In this document: one piece after another, positions 62,131-64,000 of the stretch
How the letters are laid out: every line of letters starts with the position of its first letter
Numbering within the stretch: position 1 is the first letter of the stretch
From: an uncultured Eubacteriaceae bacterium
GTDB lineage: Bacteria > Bacillota > Clostridia > Lachnospirales > CAG-274
Reading direction: 5' to 3'
DNA length: 64,000 nt
Assembly (NCBI GenBank): GCA_947167715.1
Contig: CAMVJD010000005.1
Coordinates: 1 to 64,000, forward strand
Program-made: the position numbers and the translations under genes
The notes under the pieces: generated by a model
Told to the model about the DNA's origin: nothing
Database searches by the model: none
What the model saw: the letters and a program-made list of their open reading frames with translations, nothing else

Positions 62131-63333
62131 ATGTTTAAATTTATAAAAGATGAAAATTTAAAACGCAGTCTTTATTTACTTATTGTGGTGCTTATATCCA
62201 TTACATTTTATAGGGCAACGGAGAATTTGCATATACCGGAGTTTTTCCCGGTAGTATTCAGGGTGCTGTCTCCGTTTATTATAGGCATTATTTTCGCTTA
62301 TATTTTAAATGCGCCCGTAAGGTTTCTTGAAAACAAGGTATTTAAAAAAATATTTAAGCCCAAAAAGGGCAATGACGAAAAAACGCTTAAGGCTAACGAG
62401 CGCAAGCGCGCAATGGCGCGCAACGGCGCAATAATAACCGCTATGGTGCTGGTTGTGGGTATTGTTATATGGATGATAGCATACATTGTGCCCGAAATTA
62501 TTTTAAGTGTGCAGAAAATACTTGATTTTCTTAAAAATCTGGACTATATAAATATCCGCTTTTATATTGCAAGACTTGGTGCAAAATATAATATCCGTTT
62601 TACCGAGCATGATTACGAAAAGCTGTTTTCTGCTTTTACGGATGTTTTAAATTCCCTTATGGACGGACTTAAATATCTGCCGGATATGGTGCAGTCGGTG
62701 GTCGGCTATACCATAGATTTTGCAAAGACCTTTGTAAATGGAATAATCGGCATATTTGTGGCGTTTTATATTCTTTCGGATAAGGAAAACGTACTTAAAA
62801 AATGCGATACCTTCGCATATGTTATCTTGCCGCGCAAGGGCGTAAGGACGTTAAGGGATTTTGCTTATGCGCTGAATAATTCGTTTGAAAGCTTTTTTGT
62901 GGGCAAGCTTATGGACTCTGTTATAATTGGTCTTATATTCTTTGCGGGCGCTGTTATATTGGACCTTCCGTATCCGCTGTTATTAAGCCTTGTTATTGGC
63001 GTTACAAATATGATACCCTATTTCGGTCCGTTTATCGGTGCGGTACCCGTGGCAATACTGGTGCTTTTTGTAAGCCCCGTAAAATGCCTGTGGGTAATAA
63101 TATTTATAGTGGTGCTTCAGCAGTTTGACGGCGTTATACTGGGCCCCAAGATCCTTGGCGATTCTATCGGCGTAAAGCCGCTTGCGGTAATTTTTGCCAT
63201 TATTGTCGGCGGCGCGGTAGCGGGACCTTTGGGTATGTTTTTCGGTGTCCCCATTTTTGCCGTTATTATACGAAGCATATTGGAATTTGGCGAAATGCGC
63301 AAAAATAAAACAGGGGGTGCGGCAAATGGATAA
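62131..63333 (+). CDS. AI-2E family transporter
   Basis: This 400-residue membrane protein has about seven hydrophobic segments and matches the AI-2E/TqsA-PerM family: FIIGIIFAYILNAPVRFLEN, GIIGIFVAFYILSDKE, IGVTNMIPYFGPFIGAVP and LGPKILGDSIGVKPL. Members export quorum-signal or other small molecules, or act as Na+/H+ antiporters. ATG 62131 follows AGGTGAAAA. The CPBP gene start overlaps its stop. Confidence 0.88.
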   Translation: MFKFIKDENLKRSLYLLIVVLISITFYRATENLHIPEFFPVVFRVLSPFIIGIIFAYILNAPVRFLENKVFKKIFKPKKGNDEKTLKANERKRAMARNGAIITAMVLVVGIVIWMIAYIVPEIILSVQKILDFLKNLDYINIRFYIARLGAKYNIRFTEHDYEKLFSAFTDVLNSLMDGLKYLPDMVQSVVGYTIDFAKTFVNGIIGIFVAFYILSDKENVLKKCDTFAYVILPRKGVRTLRDFAYALNNSFESFFVGKLMDSVIIGLIFFAGAVILDLPYPLLLSLVIGVTNMIPYFGPFIGAVPVAILVLFVSPVKCLWVIIFIVVLQQFDGVILGPKILGDSIGVKPLAVIFAIIVGGAVAGPLGMFFGVPIFAVIIRSILEFGEMRKNKTGGAANG

Positions 63334-64000
63334 ACCCTCAAGCTCAAATGCTTTTATGCTGGGCTTTCTTATATATTCGGGGTGTTTGCCGTTTTTTGTA
63401 CTGTTTTTGCATATTTTGGGTGTTGTGGACACTCAGGATGCCGATTTTCAAAAATATATCACACTTTTTCAGCATTTGCTTATTTTTGCGGTGCCTGTGG
63501 CCTTTTATTGTATCGTTACCAAAAACAGGCTGCGCGATATAGTGCCGCATCAGCCGCTGTCTTTTAAAAATACGGTCCTTATTGTTTTTATAGCGCTGTT
63601 TACAATACCGCTTATGATGTGGGTAGGCGTAATAACGGATTTTTTTGTGGAGGATACCATAAGCGATTCTATAAACGATATGATGCAAAATTATTCTATG
63701 GGCTATCTTACCGTGGCAATTGCCGTTATGCCCGGCGTTTTTGAGGAGCTTGTATTTAGGGGTATGATAATGTCGGGCTATAAGCGCACCGGGCTTATAA
63801 GGTCCTCGGTGGCGGCAGCCTTTTTGTTTGGTGTAATGCATTTAAGCCTGACACAGCTTTTTTATGCTATGGCTGCGGGCGTGATATTCGGTATATTGGT
63901 GCATTACAGCAATTCGATATATTCGTCGATGCTGGCACATTTTGTTATAAACGGCGTTCAGGCAGTCTGGTCAAAGCTGGCCTTTGTCTACGGCAGCGAC
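63326..64000 (+). CDS. CPBP intramembrane metalloprotease (incomplete at window end)
   Basis: At least 225 residues are visible and the frame is open at the window edge. Several membrane helices and the CPBP (Abi) motifs FEELVFRGMIMSGYKR (EExxxR), FLFGVMHLS and AHFVINGVQA place the active site within the membrane. CPBP proteins process prenylated or peptide substrates; some confer bacteriocin immunity. The start overlaps the AI-2E gene stop by 8 bases, so both are one operon. Confidence 0.85.
   Translation, partial: MDKPSSSNAFMLGFLIYSGCLPFFVLFLHILGVVDTQDADFQKYITLFQHLLIFAVPVAFYCIVTKNRLRDIVPHQPLSFKNTVLIVFIALFTIPLMMWVGVITDFFVEDTISDSINDMMQNYSMGYLTVAIAVMPGVFEELVFRGMIMSGYKRTGLIRSSVAAAFLFGVMHLSLTQLFYAMAAGVIFGILVHYSNSIYSSMLAHFVINGVQAVWSKLAFVYGSD

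Noticed and set aside
1-64000. tRNA or rRNA genes
   Set aside because: No cloverleaf, T-loop consensus or rRNA segment was recognised by eye; a dedicated RNA search could still find one.

Overview
The window reads as the chromosome of an anaerobic, spore-forming member of the Clostridia (Bacillota). It is AT-rich with strong AGGAGG-type ribosome binding sites. It carries a YyaC-type spore protease, IreB, RNase J, YlbF and DUF1292/DUF4364 genes, dockerin-bearing and S-layer (SLH) surface proteins, and late B12 genes. No rRNA or tRNA gene was recognised, so the genus cannot be fixed.

Bases 1-8,220 are eroded accessory DNA: an exported MTA/SAH nucleosidase, a GH3-like enzyme, a frameshifted substrate-binding lipoprotein, and remnants of a peptide-export locus (HlyD-type NHLM adaptor, C39 peptidase). 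The C39 remnant is fused by deletion to the tail of a surface protein, and a small leader-like ORF follows. Then come a dockerin-tagged DUF6055 metalloprotease and a frameshifted SDR. Bases 8,394-14,269 hold an NSS transporter and an M13 peptidase/ABC transporter operon, all on the minus strand.

Bases 14,500-18,000 are a graveyard of mobile and surface-protein fragments. They include a toxin-antitoxin pair whose leader carries four exact-period 73-bp repeats, each able to fold into two RNA hairpins, and a serine recombinase. Bases 18,082-26,240 hold a 2,649-aa SLH-anchored protein followed 20 bp later by a small peptide with a double-glycine leader, the same layout as the decayed locus near 4.6-5.3 kb.

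Bases ~26,540-37,725 are an integrative mobilizable element in the 3' end of lysS: Tn916-type integrase and excisionase, MobC and relaxase, and a cargo of a YhcG/DUF1016 nuclease plus an MmeI-like single-chain restriction-modification enzyme, a small protein and an HTH protein. Its far end carries a diverged copy of the last lysS codons.

Bases 37,696-64,000 are mostly core genome: greA-lysS, mnmA with an NSS transporter, cobQ-cobO, yyaC, a LysM protein and sensor kinase, deoC, a DUF815 ATPase, a cytidylate kinase-like protein, metY behind a short Met/Cys-ending leader ORF, DUF4364, ireB-ruvX-DUF1292, rnj, ylbF, a hydrolase, an AI-2E family transporter and a CPBP protease. Short palindromic repeat elements that share swappable hairpin modules are scattered through the window.
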